Positions 35,106-47,250 of a DNA stretch of 64,000 bases are shown piece by piece. Source of the DNA: Morinoia aosen (taxonomy: Eukaryota > Arthropoda > Malacostraca > Amphipoda > Talitridae); contig CM059579.1 in the NCBI GenBank assembly GCA_030386875.1, positions 17,580,484 to 17,644,483 on the forward strand, given 5' to 3'. The notes beneath the pieces were generated by a model. It was not told the origin of the DNA. It was given only the letters and a program-made list of their open reading frames with translations, and made no database searches. Positions within the stretch are counted from its first letter, which is position 1. The number at the start of each line of letters is the position of its first letter. A program made the translations under genes and the position numbers.

Positions 35106-37724
35106 ACGTGCTTTGGCCAACCGTTTGGGGTCTGCTGTCCGGAAGCGATGCCTGCCGCAAATCGCTCAGAGCTGAGCGATCGATTGAGGCAACAAACTCA
35201 GTTTTATGGTAGCTCAACACATCCTCCTGTTTATTGAACGATACTCGCCGTGCATTTTTATCTCGTCTTTGAAAAGTTGCCGAGAGTCCTAGAGCTCGAT
35301 AACGAGCTACGCGTGTTTTAACGAGCGAACGTTGCATTGGAACAGCACACGCGCAGGTGCCTTCATTGTTGGCTTGTCTCTTTTGTTGCTGGCTTGTCCC
35401 TACCTTTTTTGGGCGTAAATATTCGTTGGCATTCTACTGCGTGGGTTGGGCTTGGAGTTCTCTTTAAATTCAGGAACAATAGAAATACAATATCTGCTTC
35501 TGTGAAAGCCTTGATGATGTCAACAGTACTTTTTTTGTATGACTCTTTGTTTACCAAATAGTAAAAACATTTATCTACAGTCAAGTCATTGATTTTCGGT
35601 GCATAGCGGGCCTCCATTATACAGGAACTTTTGAGTAAAATTCTTGAATAAAAAATAATCCCATGAATTTTTGAATGATGGTCCATCAAAAATGGATTTA
35701 GCTGTTAACTCATTCATGGGGAAACAGTTGTAAAATGAGGCAGAAGGCACAGACACTTCAAGAGAGCACACTAATGACCCAGTGCAATTGAAAGAATTGG
35801 TTTTCTACGGAATCTCAAGTTGAGGAGCTCGTAGTTGGAGCCTCTGAGAAAGAAGTTTGGCTCGTTCCCCCTGTGCCTTTGTTCAACTTTAATGGAGCTT
35901 CTTCCTGACTCTAAAGCCTTCTCGATGGCCGGCCCGGGCTTCACAGCGCTCATCCTGACATTCTCCTCCACTGGGGTCGAATTTTCGAACAACTTACACC
36001 GTCGACGAGGTCAGTTTTTCTTCCGACCCGACTACATTACGCGTTGCTTTTTTCCCGCCAAAAATTCACAAGTTGTGGAAGATTTTTTGTAAGGAGCAAC
36101 AATTTCAGCGAATGAAATTTGAAAATTTAGACTTGAAAAACAGTCCGTAGCGAAGCTAAGTTGTCAGAAAAACAAAAGCAGTCAGCTATTCGGCTCTTAA
36201 ATTGGTTGATTCATAACAGTAAAATACAACACCACAGAGGCTCACCAAAGATTCTGGATCGTTGCGGCCAGGCTTGCTGATTGACCCTGCTTCGCTTCAG
36301 TGCATTCGTCCAAACAAAAACACCGAAGTCATTTTCACTGGCAATCAACTGTATCCGCTTCACAAATGAAGAGACGTGAGTTTGATCTTCCGTCGGTCTA
36401 GTTTTTCCAACAATAAAATTTATTGAGCGCATACCCTGAAGCGCTTAGCTAAGGATTTACTAAAAAAAGAATTAAGGTTTTATTTACCTAGGTGGCTAAA
36501 TGGCTGAGTCTGTACACATGAGTCAACAGCATACACCATATTTATAAAACGTGACAAATTGATTTATTTTTTGAGTCAGTTCATTCACGGACTTTCGGAC
36601 TCATTCAACCATTCTATGAGATCATGAATAACACGAATTCTAATGAAACTATGAAGGTAAATCATTCTTAAAAACGTCTAAAGTTAGTCTGCGTGCACCA
36701 GACTGCAATGAACGCTAAATATATGCTATAATGTAACGTATATAGTGGCCAATTATTTGGTGCAGCTCTGACTGAGGGTAGGAAATTTTGACTCATAGTC
36801 AAGAAGATTTGTGACAGAGTTTGGAAAACCTGGGAGTACTACAAAATGTTTGATCACGTTTATATTAACAAATGTAGAATAATAAAACACATTTTATCCA
36901 CGTTATTTCATTTTTTAGTGTTTTATTCGCGTATACGAAAATGAATCTATTCAAGTTAATCAGCTTCAAAAGTCAGAGCTGCAGCATTTTTGTTTGCGAC
37001 TTCACCTGAGGAGGTTACGTCACAAATTATAACGTGGCACGGATAAACCAGGCATTACAGCAGGGTGCGTTGCAAAACAATTCCGGGATTTCAGTATCAA
37101 GTACGGCCAGTGAGGGTAATTGGCACTGCTGCGGCTGCGCTCGTGACCAAAATCATTTGCTATCATGCTTTCAAACTTAATGAACAGACCTGAGGTTGCA
37201 TGATTTTATTCAATAGTTTTTTCAGGTCGTTTGGTAGGAAGGTTTAAAAAAAAGGCAGCAAAAATACAGTTTTCTCTTAGGCATTCAGTAGGGATTATTT
37301 TGAATGCTTTAGACAGAAACAGCTAGCTTTGCGGTCATTCAGACGTATTCTTGGGAAAAATTTCAAGCCAAATCGAAAAGTTAGCAAGAATCGGAATAAC
37401 TTTTCGGCTTTTTAGCAGTGAATGTTTTGTATGCTAGAGACAGTCACAGGCAACTGGAGACGTGGGACAATGCCGATGCATGCCGATGCTTCTGAAAATT
37501 TTCAATTTAGACACTTTAAAAGTGTTTCAAAATAAATGCAACTCGTGCAAGCATTCAAACGAGCACAACAACAGTAGCTAGTACTAGCATTTCCAACAAA
37601 ATTACAACAGCTAGTATTTCATATAACAGAATAACAGCTAGTGTAGTAATTGCATTTCAAATGTGTCTTCTAACGCATTTTCCATCAAATTAGATGTTAA
37701 TTTACTCCATCCTAACCGCTACAA
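35106..37724. other. no gene recognised
   Basis: Unique sequence. Several frames near 35340-36090 overlap on both strands without recognisable domains. ACAGCTAGT words recur loosely at 37560-37640. Confidence 0.5.
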
Positions 37725-38012
37725 AGGCATTCTAAAGAGAAAATGGACGAAGGCACAATTAATTATGTGTGGACTTAAGGGAACGTGGAGTCAATGCAAA
37801 TGGTGCATAGAAACAGTGATTTGAGAAAGAAGTTCATGAAACGAAATAAAAGTTGAAGAAGAGAGCAGTGAAGCACAGGACAGCAGTGAACCGAAGAAAA
37901 GGTAGTCTTTAACATAACAAAAAACATTTTGTTTCAACAAAAAAAGGCCTACCTAGCTTTCAGCTCGGGACCTCACATATCCCCCCTCGGGAGATGCATT
38001 TTTCATCTAGTA
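37725..38012. repeat. dispersed repeat family A, copy 4
   Basis: Closest to copy 1. Shared are TTAACATAACAAAAAACATT, TTTCAACAAAAAAAGGCCTA, TTTCAGCTCGGGACCTCACA, and a 5' half with GGTGCATAGAAACAGTGATT matching GGCATAGAAAAAGTAAATT in copy 1. Ends near GGGAGATGCATTTTTC. Confidence 0.82.
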
Positions 38013-38470
38013 CACTGAAGTGCTACAGTCTTGCGTGAAAGGAACGTTTACAACCACTAACAGCCAATAAACTGCCACCCTACCTTAAAAATAAAGTCAA
38101 ACACTTAGAGTTCGTAAACGAGCAACTATTTGCATTGCTTAAAAACTCTTAATTTCCGAAAGCGATTCAACTTTTTCTCAACACTTTTGGCCACAGTACG
38201 TCTACCTCCGCTGCATAACTAAAAAAGATGCAACCGGTTCGTACCTTTGCGCTTTTGCTGAGCACAAATTTCGTAGCGAAATGTGCGGTGCTCGCCGCTT
38301 TAAAACTTTCCGAGAATTCCCGAGTGGCGCTGCGGCCGTAAAGGTTATGATGTAGGGCGGCCGTTACCTGGGGACGGAGCTTAAGTCCCTCAACAGCCGC
38401 TCCGACCTTCGCTTCTGGTTGACCATCCCAGTGCCACGCGTTAGAATAAACATGGAATTAAGGAACGTCG
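38013..38470. other. AT-rich sequence then a GC-rich patch
   Basis: From about 38280 composition turns GC-rich. Between 38355 and 38490 one + frame (RYLGTELKSLNSRSDLRFWL...) has C/G-rich third positions, but it is bounded by an in-frame TAG and a TAA and lacks a convincing acceptor. It may be an eroded exon or a CpG island. Confidence 0.3.
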
Positions 38471-39229
38471 GTCGCTCGCTTCAGCACTGCTAATTCGCCA
38501 CTGTGACCGAATGAATCGATTGCGTGGACTGATGCTAGGTTATAGGCAGACGAACGTTTGTGGTTATTCTGGGAGGAGAAGTAAGGGAGGTGTGTTGGAG
38601 TGAAATGTTATAAAGCAGAGCCCAAAATACGGAACGGTCATGACGATCGATGTGTTGCCTCGGTTTTAAAATCTAGGATGGAATTCATAAGAAAACGTCC
38701 CGAAAATAGACGTTTATTTCTTAATCAGCAGCTGAATGCATACAAATCTATAAAGTTGAAGGGGTGCAAAGGCGACAAAACACTTGACACCGACAATTTT
38801 TCTACGTAGAGATTTTCGCAATAATTTTTAGAGCCTTGTCGCTTCGGTTTTCAAATTATTATAGATGCTTGTAGTTATCGACAACGAACGAGGAAATAAT
38901 TTGGTCTGCATCTTTATTTTTTACAATTGAAAATGTAGCCAGATAGTATAGCTTAAAGACAAAAAATTACAAAGAATTCATCATCTAGAATACTAGTATG
39001 AAGTTATTCCTCTAATAATTAGTCGTAAAAGTGTTGCCTCTATTTCTGAATTCAATGCGGGTAGTTGCGGAAAACACAGAAGAAAATAATGCATTAATTA
39101 CTTTCTCCTTTTCAATAACTGAGCGTGTGAAAAGAATATATAAGAAAAAAAGAAAAAATACAATGAATTCGACACCGAAAGGATTTGCGTGCAATAATGA
39201 TTGCACTCATTAGCAGCGTATCCCCACTA
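38471..39229. other. no gene recognised
   Basis: Unique AT-rich sequence with nothing supported. Confidence 0.55.
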
Positions 39230-39500
39230 CATGCTCAACGTCGTGCAGACAGCTATCATGCAGAGATGAGCCCCGGTCTGCCGTGGCCAGCCACCTCCAC
39301 GCTGAGGCGCCACGAGCCATCCTAGCACAGCAGGATTTAATTACGAGCCGTGTTGTCTGATCTAATTAAATGCATTGGCCTTCGGCTTTCATTTACACGA
39401 CATGAAAGGCAAGGCTCGTCCATCCAGTAAAATACCCGGCGCGGCGCACGATGGCAGACGCCTGCACGCACGGCTTCTGCTGCCGCTCAATTCTGCGGCA
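39230..39500. promoter_or_regulatory. possible conserved noncoding block
   Basis: A sharply GC-richer island inside AT-rich DNA, with GGATTTAATTACGAGCC, GATCTAATTAAATGCATTGG and CTTTCATTTACACGACATGA. Homeodomain TAATTA cores sit in otherwise mixed sequence with no frame and no repeat. It is the clearest enhancer-like block in the window, by texture only. Confidence 0.25.
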
Positions 39501-42029
39501 TGGAAAAAAATTCTCGTCCATTGACGAGTGAGTTTCTCATAGCCAAATTTGCGTTCAAATGCTGTTTTAAAGTTGGCTCGGTCAATTTTAAAAGTCTTTT
39601 GGGATGTTAGCTAAACGCGTTGTAAATTAATGAAGAAAAAGGGAGAATGAATTGTTTGTAACTGATTTTAATCTTGTAATTAATCGCAAAATGACAGCCA
39701 AATGAAATAAGGAACGACGTCTCACCCTTACTACAACTTCAACCAACTTAAGAATAAATTCAACATTTACTATATCATTTTAGTTCATTTATTTATATTT
39801 TTTGATGCTGGTTAATTCTCCGGACCAAACCTGTATAGATTTTCAATGTTACACCTACAGCATGTTCGTTATAACTTGTTGAGGCCGAATGGTTTAAGAT
39901 ACGATTTTGATTTTCAGGAGTTGTGGTTGCTAATAAATTACTAGCGTCGGGTGACTGGACAAGGATGTTATCTGACTGCTACACTGCTACAAGGATGTTA
40001 TCTAACTGCTAATCTGACTGCTACACCTTCGATAACTGAGGGAGTGACCTCTATTTCATTAACTTTTCCTATGGACGACAAATTAATTACCTTAGCGTTC
40101 CTTCAGTGAATCTACATTACAGCATGTGCAGTGTGACCATGCATGTGCATTCACAAGGATTTTCAAGCAAGGGTTGATCACCGTAATTTATTCGCATACT
40201 GAACACAATTTTTGCCCTCTATCAAACGCCTGTAACGAGCTTCACTCAGCTAACTTTGAGGGAGAGAGACTATGAAGAGAGGTCGACTGACGTGGCTCAA
40301 AGTTCTTGGTGGAGGGGAATTTTTACAACGAAAAGTCGTGCAATAAATTGAGATTTACGACACCCTTCCTCCGAGGAGGAAAGGACATATAGAGCTTGCA
40401 TGTAATTTGCTGACCAGCACTTAGGACCTCGCCTCAAATAATTTTTCGCCTCCAGCCTTGCTTGATTCTTTACGAGAATGCACTTCACGTTCACCATTTA
40501 AGTGAATTGAAGAAATAAGAGAACTCTTAAGGTCTAATTTTGAGGCCATCTTTTCAAAATTTGGGATTCTTTGAGTTTTGAATTGAGTAAGAGCCGCACG
40601 CAGGACCGAAACGAGTTTTAGACGAATGCTCATCGCTTTGCAATGCAATTCATTCATTTCATATTTCAGTACCATAACTTGAATGCTCTAACCACCCAAC
40701 GTAACGTAAAAGAACGCACTTCCGTTCGTGTACGAACTTGCATCGAATGTTACCAAGAGCGAGCTCGAAGATATGCCAGTCTGGCCAGATGCTCAAAAGG
40801 GCTCGGCTTGCACCTCAGCTGAATTTCTCATCAGCGAGCGAGAGGCGAACAGAATTTTGAACCGCGTTGCGTGTTTAGGAGCGCTTGTGTTCACAGTATA
40901 TTGTTCACTGAGGCTTCGCTTCTGTGATCTATTTCTGAAACTCGCACAGTGATAGCTGCCGCTGCCTAATTCTTATCTTCGGTTCAGATGGGTTTATTTT
41001 TTGGAATTTGACGCTTTTGTTCAATATCCAATGCCGAACAATGGTCATAGATCATTTGCAAAATGTCAATGATCGATTTCAGTTTCAATTTGTGGGGATG
41101 CAAGGCGAAGTCATATGACTGCTTATATTTTTCCACCTTCATTGTGATACTGAATGTATGAGTTTAATCGATAGAGAGCATTGCCATCAGGCTATTGTTT
41201 GAAAACCGTGATGGACAGAAACCACTCGTGTGAGAAGCAGGTTTCGTGAAACTCCCTAAACGGGAATAAATAGCATAAAGTATGAAGGCGAACAAGTTAT
41301 AAGACTGTCTTTAGCAACGCAACGAGCGTTGAGGTTTGCGCTCCTCAAAACAAGATGAGAGACAATTATTACTCCTCCGCACCAGTTAAACTTGCATGGC
41401 TATTGCCGTCATTAGTGACATTAGAAAGGAGTCACAGAAGAAAGTAATTGCCATTTTTAGCGATGTATAAGTGATGTATTTTAGCGATGTAAATAAGCGA
41501 TGGGCTTTTACAGCGATATTCGATTATAATCGCAATGAAACTGTTGCATTTTCAGAGTGGACTTTCATTTTACTGTATAGGAAATAGTAAAGGAAGAGTA
41601 GAGCAGGAGTAATTCTTGACAATTTTATGGCATTTAAATATGTATCCCGTGAGAGGAAAAGGTAAATGGGAGAACATTATTCCAAGATGAAATTAGAGCT
41701 CTGGAGTTATGCGGATGATGTATTCATGAGTTGTACTGCAGTACAAAGTATTCGTAAAGACATGAAATAAAGCGAAACAAAGAGCTCAAATTCAAGCCGT
41801 AATTACTACGTAACAGATATTGGTGGTCTATTAGATAAAAATCAATCTGTAAATGGCATTTCAGGAGGTAAGTTTTGTCTTCAATACTAAAATGAGCTCC
41901 CTGAGTGTGGTAATAAAAACGTGAAAGCTGAGAATTCGAATCCGTACCCGACGAGTTATGTGGAATCCTTCGAAACAGCGAAAAAATAGAATAGGGAAAA
42001 CACAAACGCAATTGCGTGCCGTATAAGTT
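39501..42029. other. no gene recognised
   Basis: Unique sequence. A small direct duplication (ACAAGGATGTTATCTNACTGCTA) lies at 39960-40025. Frames near 40420-40950 show no domain. Confidence 0.5.
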
Positions 42030-42165
42030 CTCACATATTTTCAGACACTGTATTATAGACATTGTATTATAGACAATGTCATTGTAATACAATGTCATTG
42101 TATTATCGACAATGTTTCAGACAATGTATTATGGACAGTACTCACATATTTTCAGACAATGTCTA
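42030..42165. repeat. AT-rich ACAATGT/ATTGTATTAT repeat with dyads
   Basis: The words GACAATGT, CATTGTATTAT and TCACATATTTTCAGACA recur, partly as inverted copies, in 135 bp. The outermost direct copies are at 42031 and 42140. It could form cruciforms; there is no gene. Confidence 0.7.
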
Positions 42166-43127
42166 AACAACCTATTTTGCGTAAGAAAGCTAGCTTTAGC
42201 TTCTTAAGTGAATCTACGATACAAGAACGAAGTCTTGCAAACGACAAAGCTCGCTACTAACTCAGTGAGCCCCACACTCTTTACCAGCTCACATTTGGGG
42301 ACACTGAAGACGAAAATGTTATTTAGTGATCTCGCTTGCAGCTACTCAAAAAAATTTCATTGTTAAAAAGCTGTTTAACATATAAAACAAATAGTATAGG
42401 CCTTTCCACTACCTCCTGGTAACTGCGTGTACTTTGAAACACAGATATTTCTCAGCATTTATCTATGGATCTCGCATACAAATGCTATACGAGGTTTGAT
42501 TAACACTTAACTATCATCACCTTCTGTATAATGCAGTTTCTTACGCCAGTGAGAGCAAACGTCGAAACAATACCAGTATAAAATCATAGTTTTGTTCAGC
42601 AGTGTACCAGTACTTGACCTTCAAGCACAAGGTAAGCTTGCTTTTACTACAGAACTAGGATAAAAAATACTTGTGGGTTATCTGTCACCACTTGTTTAGG
42701 GTAAAAAGGGTTTTTAGGTGAAAAAGTGAAAAAAAGTTATTGTTTTATGAATACTGAATTAATGTTCTGGAGAGTATGAATGGATTTTTTATGTGAGAAG
42801 GTATCCATGTTGATTTTGATTTATTTCTAATGCAATTTATCAAATTTCCACAGATGTATAATTAATCTACGGGACCTTCCTCTTCAGTTCGTGGAAGGTC
42901 CCAGAGATTCATTTTGGTCTGAAACAAAATGAAAATTTAAAATTATGACAATTAACAACAATTTCATGAAACTAACCTAACTTAACCTAACCTTTGCATC
43001 AAAAGGAAGCCATAAATTGAAAGTGGTGACAGGTAAGTACCGGATAAAATCTGAACTTAATAAATTGCCTCACATGTACACTTGTACGAGGCAGCTACCT
43101 GCACACGACACTCATGGCCGCCCGGTT
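42166..43127. other. no gene recognised; short telomere-like run
   Basis: Unique sequence with CTAACCTAACTTAACCTAAC at about 42974-42993, close to the insect telomere repeat (CCTAA)n but only about four units long. Donor-like GTAAGC (42632) and GTAAGT (43034) lack usable exons. Confidence 0.45.
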
Positions 43128-44545
43128 GATATTCTGGAACAAATAAGTTTTACAGCCTAGGTCACGCCTGTTGGATATACTGGAACAAGTAAGTTTTACA
43201 GCTTAGGTCACGCCCGTTCGATATTCAGGTCTACCTCAAAACAACATTATGGATCATGCCAGTCTGATACTCTGGGTGACCCTTTGTGGCATTCTGTTTC
43301 ACGTCCGCTCGTTTGATATTCTGGATCACGTTCGAATGAAATTCTGCTACGTACTCGAGTAAAATTTTCGATTACCCTTCATGTTATTCTGAGTCCCCCC
43401 TGTGTGGTATTCTGAGCCACCCTGTGTGATATTCTGATCCTCCACTGTGTGATACAGTGAGCCACCCTGTGTGATATTCTGAGCCTCCACTGTGTGATAC
43501 AGTGAGCCTCTCCTGTGTGATATTCTGAGCCTCCACTGTGTGATACAGTGAGCCACTCCTGTGTGATATTCTGAGCCTCCACTGTGTGATACAGTGAGCC
43601 ACCCTGTGTGATATTCTGAGCCTACACTGTGTGATACAGTGAGCCACCCTGTGTGATATTCTGAGCTTCCACTGTGTGATACAGTGAGCCACCCTGTGTG
43701 ATATTCTGAGCCTCCACTGTGTGATACAGTGAGCCACCCTGTGTGATATTCTGAGCCTCCACTGTGTGATACAGTGAGCCACTCCTGTGTGATATTCTGA
43801 GCCTCCACTGTGTGATACAGTGAGCCACCCTGTGTGATATTCTGAGCCTCCACTGTGTGATACAGTGAGCCACCCTGTGTGATATTCTGAGCCTCCACTG
43901 TGTGATACAGTGAGCCACCCTGTGTGATATTCTGAGCCTCCACTGTGTGATACAGTGAGCCACCCTGTGTGATATTCTGAGCCTCCACTGTGTGAGACAG
44001 TGAGCCACTCCTGTGTGATATTCTGAGCCTCTACTGTGTGATACTGTGAGCCACCCTGTGTGATATTCTGAGCCTCCACTGTGTGATACAGTGAGCCACC
44101 CTGTGTGATATTCTGAGCCTCCATTGTGTGATACAGTGAGCCACCCTGTGTGATATTCTGAGCCTCCACTGTGTGATACAGTGAGCCACTCCTGTGTGAT
44201 ATTCTGAGCCTCCACTGTGTGATACAGTGAGCCACGCTGTGTGATATTCTGAGCCTCCACTGTGTGATACAGTGAGCCACTCCTGTGTGATATTCTGAGC
44301 CTCCACTGTGTGATACAGTGAGCCACTCCTGTGTGATATTCTGAGCCTACACTGTGTGATACAGTGAGCCACTCCTGTGTGATATTCTGAGCCTCCACTG
44401 TGTGATGTTGTGTTCCACTCCTATGGGATGCTGTATTCCACTCCTGTGTGATGTTGTGTTCCACTCCTGTGTGATGTTGTGTTCCACTCCTGGGTGATGT
44501 TGTGTTCCACTCCTGTGTGATGTTGTGTTCCACTCCTGTGTGATG
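43128..44545. repeat. 22+23-bp dimeric satellite with decayed fringe
   Basis: The core (43390-44405) alternates two related monomers, CCACCCTGTGTGATATTCTG-AG and CCTCCACTGTGTGATACAGT-GAG, forming a 45- or 46-bp dimer. The left fringe holds three 46-bp copies starting GATATTCTGGAACAA-like (43128, 43174, 43220), then looser units. The right end (44405-44545) is a plain 23-bp repeat of TTCCACTCCTGTGTGATG type. CACTGTGTGATACAGTG is a 5-bp-stem dyad. On the minus strand no stop triplet exists, so frames up to 303 codons with a 15-residue period (EAQNITQGGSLYHTV) appear in all three phases; they are by-products. Confidence 0.96.
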
Positions 44546-44929
44546 TTTTGGGCTAAGCTCAAATGACTTCCATACTTTTCTCCTCCGTTCAGCTTTCTAA
44601 TAAAGTCCTTACAAACCTATCTCTGGTCTTTCTTTCAATAATTTGGTAAAGCTCGTTGATTAGGCTGAAAAACCTTGCTGGCCCTTCATTCGACAGAGAA
44701 GTTTTGTGTCTTTTGGATTGGATGACGAACAAATGAGTGAGCCATCATAAAAATTTTCAATTCTCCAGAATAAGAAAAATACCAAACTCTGTAATCAAGT
44801 TCAACTTATGGCATTTGTCACGATGGCCTGCCAAATATTTGAGGAAGAAAGAATTTCTTTGAGAACATTGCTGAAAATGTTCGTGTGAACTTTTTTAAAT
44901 GGTGGGGTAACGTAAGTCGCTGAATTATG
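44546..44929. other. no gene recognised
   Basis: Unique AT-rich sequence with nothing supported. Confidence 0.6.
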
Positions 44930-44998
44930 GATTAACATAATGGCTCAAAATAACACTATGACTCAAAATTACATTATGGCTGAAAATAACGTTATGAC
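44930..44998. repeat. 18-bp tandem repeat (about 3.5 copies)
   Basis: TGGCTCAAAATAACACTA-type units begin at 44941, 44959, 44977 and 44995, with substitutions between copies. Confidence 0.85.
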
Positions 44999-45034
44999 AA
45001 CTTAACGTAAAGTTAGTCTAATATGCATTGCATT

Positions 45035-45130
45035 TTCCGTAGATTGTAATTTTCTCTGTAAAAGACACTGGGGTTCGTTCTAACGTTAAAGGATAGGCTG
45101 TAACACAACAAGCTTCATTTAGGTGCATAA
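45035..45130. repeat. dispersed repeat B, copy 1
   Basis: GTAGATTGTAATTTTCTCTG, then AAAGACACTGGGGTTCGTTC and ATAGGCTGTAACACAACAAG, match the block at 46190-46290 in the same order and strand with moderate divergence. Identity of the family is unknown. Confidence 0.6.
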
Positions 45131-46189
45131 TGTTTAAATTGTGTTAGAACATAGAAAAGACATCATTATTTGTATATCAATACACAGTTTTTGCTTGCTT
45201 GGTCGTTTGTCCATCGTTTCTCCCGTCCTGTAAACTGGATACCAGGCCTCTGTATAAGGGCTGCTCATTTATGTTTAGTTTTGTTGCATAGTTTACACTG
45301 TTTAAAAAATCATTTCAATGCTCTAATAACATGAAAATATTGGAAACGAGTTAAAAAACTACAGACATTTATGCTGTATGCTTAGTAACATCGTTAAGGA
45401 ATGAAATGCAGTTCGAACTGAAAGAATGCCAATGTCTTTCATGATGGGAAATACACTACTTCTTGAGAAGAGGGATGAAATAATCGTACATTTTTTACCA
45501 TTTTTCCTAGTTTATGTGTATTCTTTCCATTAAAATACGAGTTGTGTTCAACACTGCTTATGCAAATCTAGAAAGTTTTAGTCAGAGCAATTGAGAAAGG
45601 CTCCATGTCAGTTATTAATTAAAATGTTCTGGCATCGCTCAACTCAAATGTGTAATACGTTTCTCCGTGTGTTGACAGTCGCTATGTGCTTGTGCATAAC
45701 TCTCTACGGGCATCAAGGGCATCAGAGACGGCTAAAAAGATGTAATCTTTTTAAATTTAAAAAATGAAAATATTTGTGGGCTCACCGGACTCGAAGATTT
45801 ATCATCAAATACATCATGTAATTCATGTTCACAGAGATTGATGTACGTGCTTCTATAAGCATAACTACGTACTTAAATTATCTAGTACTTCACCACAACT
45901 ACCATAACTAAAATGATCGTGTCACTGTGACCCAACACACTCACTCACCTAAGCTGATTTTTGGCACACAGAGATCCCCATGATATGTTTCGTCACATTG
46001 CTAAGGCAATATTTGCAGGGCAATTACCCAGAGTAGCGCAACTCTGTCCAAGGTGACAAGTTGCAGGCCGCGGCAGTACTCCGCTATCACCAGCCTGACT
46101 TTACTCACTACAGTTTTGACGCTGCGCTCTCTGGTCAACTGTCTCAGCGCTGAATTTGTGATCGTGCTTCTTGGCTTGTGCGCTGCATT
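45131..46189. other. no gene recognised
   Basis: Unique AT-rich sequence with nothing supported. Confidence 0.55.
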
Positions 46190-46290
46190 TGCTGTAGATT
46201 ATAATTCTTACTGTAAGAGATATTGGAGTTGGTTTTGGCGTTGAGAATAGGCCAGAATAAACCTAGTTTCATTCAAGTCTAAGATGTTAG
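46190..46290. repeat. dispersed repeat B, copy 2
   Basis: GTAGATTATAATTCTTACTG, AAGAGATATTGGAGTTGGTT and AATAGGCCAGAATAAACCTA align with the copy at 45035. Confidence 0.6.
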
Positions 46291-46869
46291 AATTTTTGAG
46301 GTGTTTCTTTCACTGGAGCAAATCGATCAATTATGTTGAGCTATTAGCCAAATGTGCATGAAATTTGTACATTAGGTTCTTTGAATATGATGCTCTAAAA
46401 TTTATTTACAAAACGTACACTTTATGGAAAGAGGGTGGAGAAGAGTATTCGTCTGCTTACGAGGTCATGTCACAGAATAACGGTTAAATCCCATTTTAAT
46501 ACGAACTGCAGTCCTTGCACATGTAACACGTTTTTTTTTACATCGAATGGATTTGTGATCAGTTCAGCTATTAGCCAGGTAGCATAACACAAGTTGTGAT
46601 TACAAACTCTATCGCCAAAAGTAAAGTTGTGCCCAAATATACAACCGAGTAAAAAAATTCCCGTACAGTACATTTTCGTACACAAACGAGATACTTACAA
46701 ACGAAAACAGTCTTATTAATCATTGTCCATTATATGAGAGCAACACACATTTCAGTATGTATGAACCAGTTAGATGGCACTGCTACTGGGTACGCTAGGA
46801 CCAAGCATCTTCAGCGACGTATCAATCAAATCTACGAACAAAGTGCCTTTCTTTACCCAGCGCAATGTC

Positions 46870-47250
46870 ACAGAGTACAGCCCTAATATTCCCAATATTT
46901 CAATCGATAAGCTTCAGAACAGACGTTTCTATATTCAACATGACGTGCTCCACCCCTAATATCCATAACATTATTCCAATCCACAAGTATCACCAGAATA
47001 GAACTCCTCATGTTGAACGTCACGTTATCCACCCCTAATATCCACCGCATTACCTCAGTTCCCAAGCATCACCAGAATGGAGCTCTCCTAGCAGAGAACC
47101 ACAGCGTCATGAGCGTTACCCTCAACTAGAATTGAAGGTAGCGTCTCCAACACTAGAATTCACAACGTTATTTCAATCTACGTACAAGCATCGCGAGAAC
47201 AGCCCTCATGATGTTCAGAATAAGGATACACTTCAGAATGAGGATACACT
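46870..47250. repeat. about 79-bp degenerate tandem repeat
   Basis: CCACCCCTAATATCCA occurs at 46950 and 47029 (79 bp apart), followed each time by CACCAGAAT(A/G)GA(A/G)CTC. A weaker copy starts near 46878 (CAGCCCTAATATTCCCAATA) and decayed copies continue to 47220, where an 18-bp duplication (CAGAATGAGGATACACTT) ends the block. Confidence 0.75.

Noticed and set aside
34885-35106. Proline/valine repeat protein of 73 codons
   Set aside because: In-frame translation of the 69-bp repeat at the end of a larger noncoding array.
43347-44533. Minus-strand frames of 213-303 codons with EAQNITQGGSLYHTV repeats
   Set aside because: They exist in all three phases because the 45/46-bp unit has no stop triplet on that strand; switching between 45 and 46 bp does not interrupt them.
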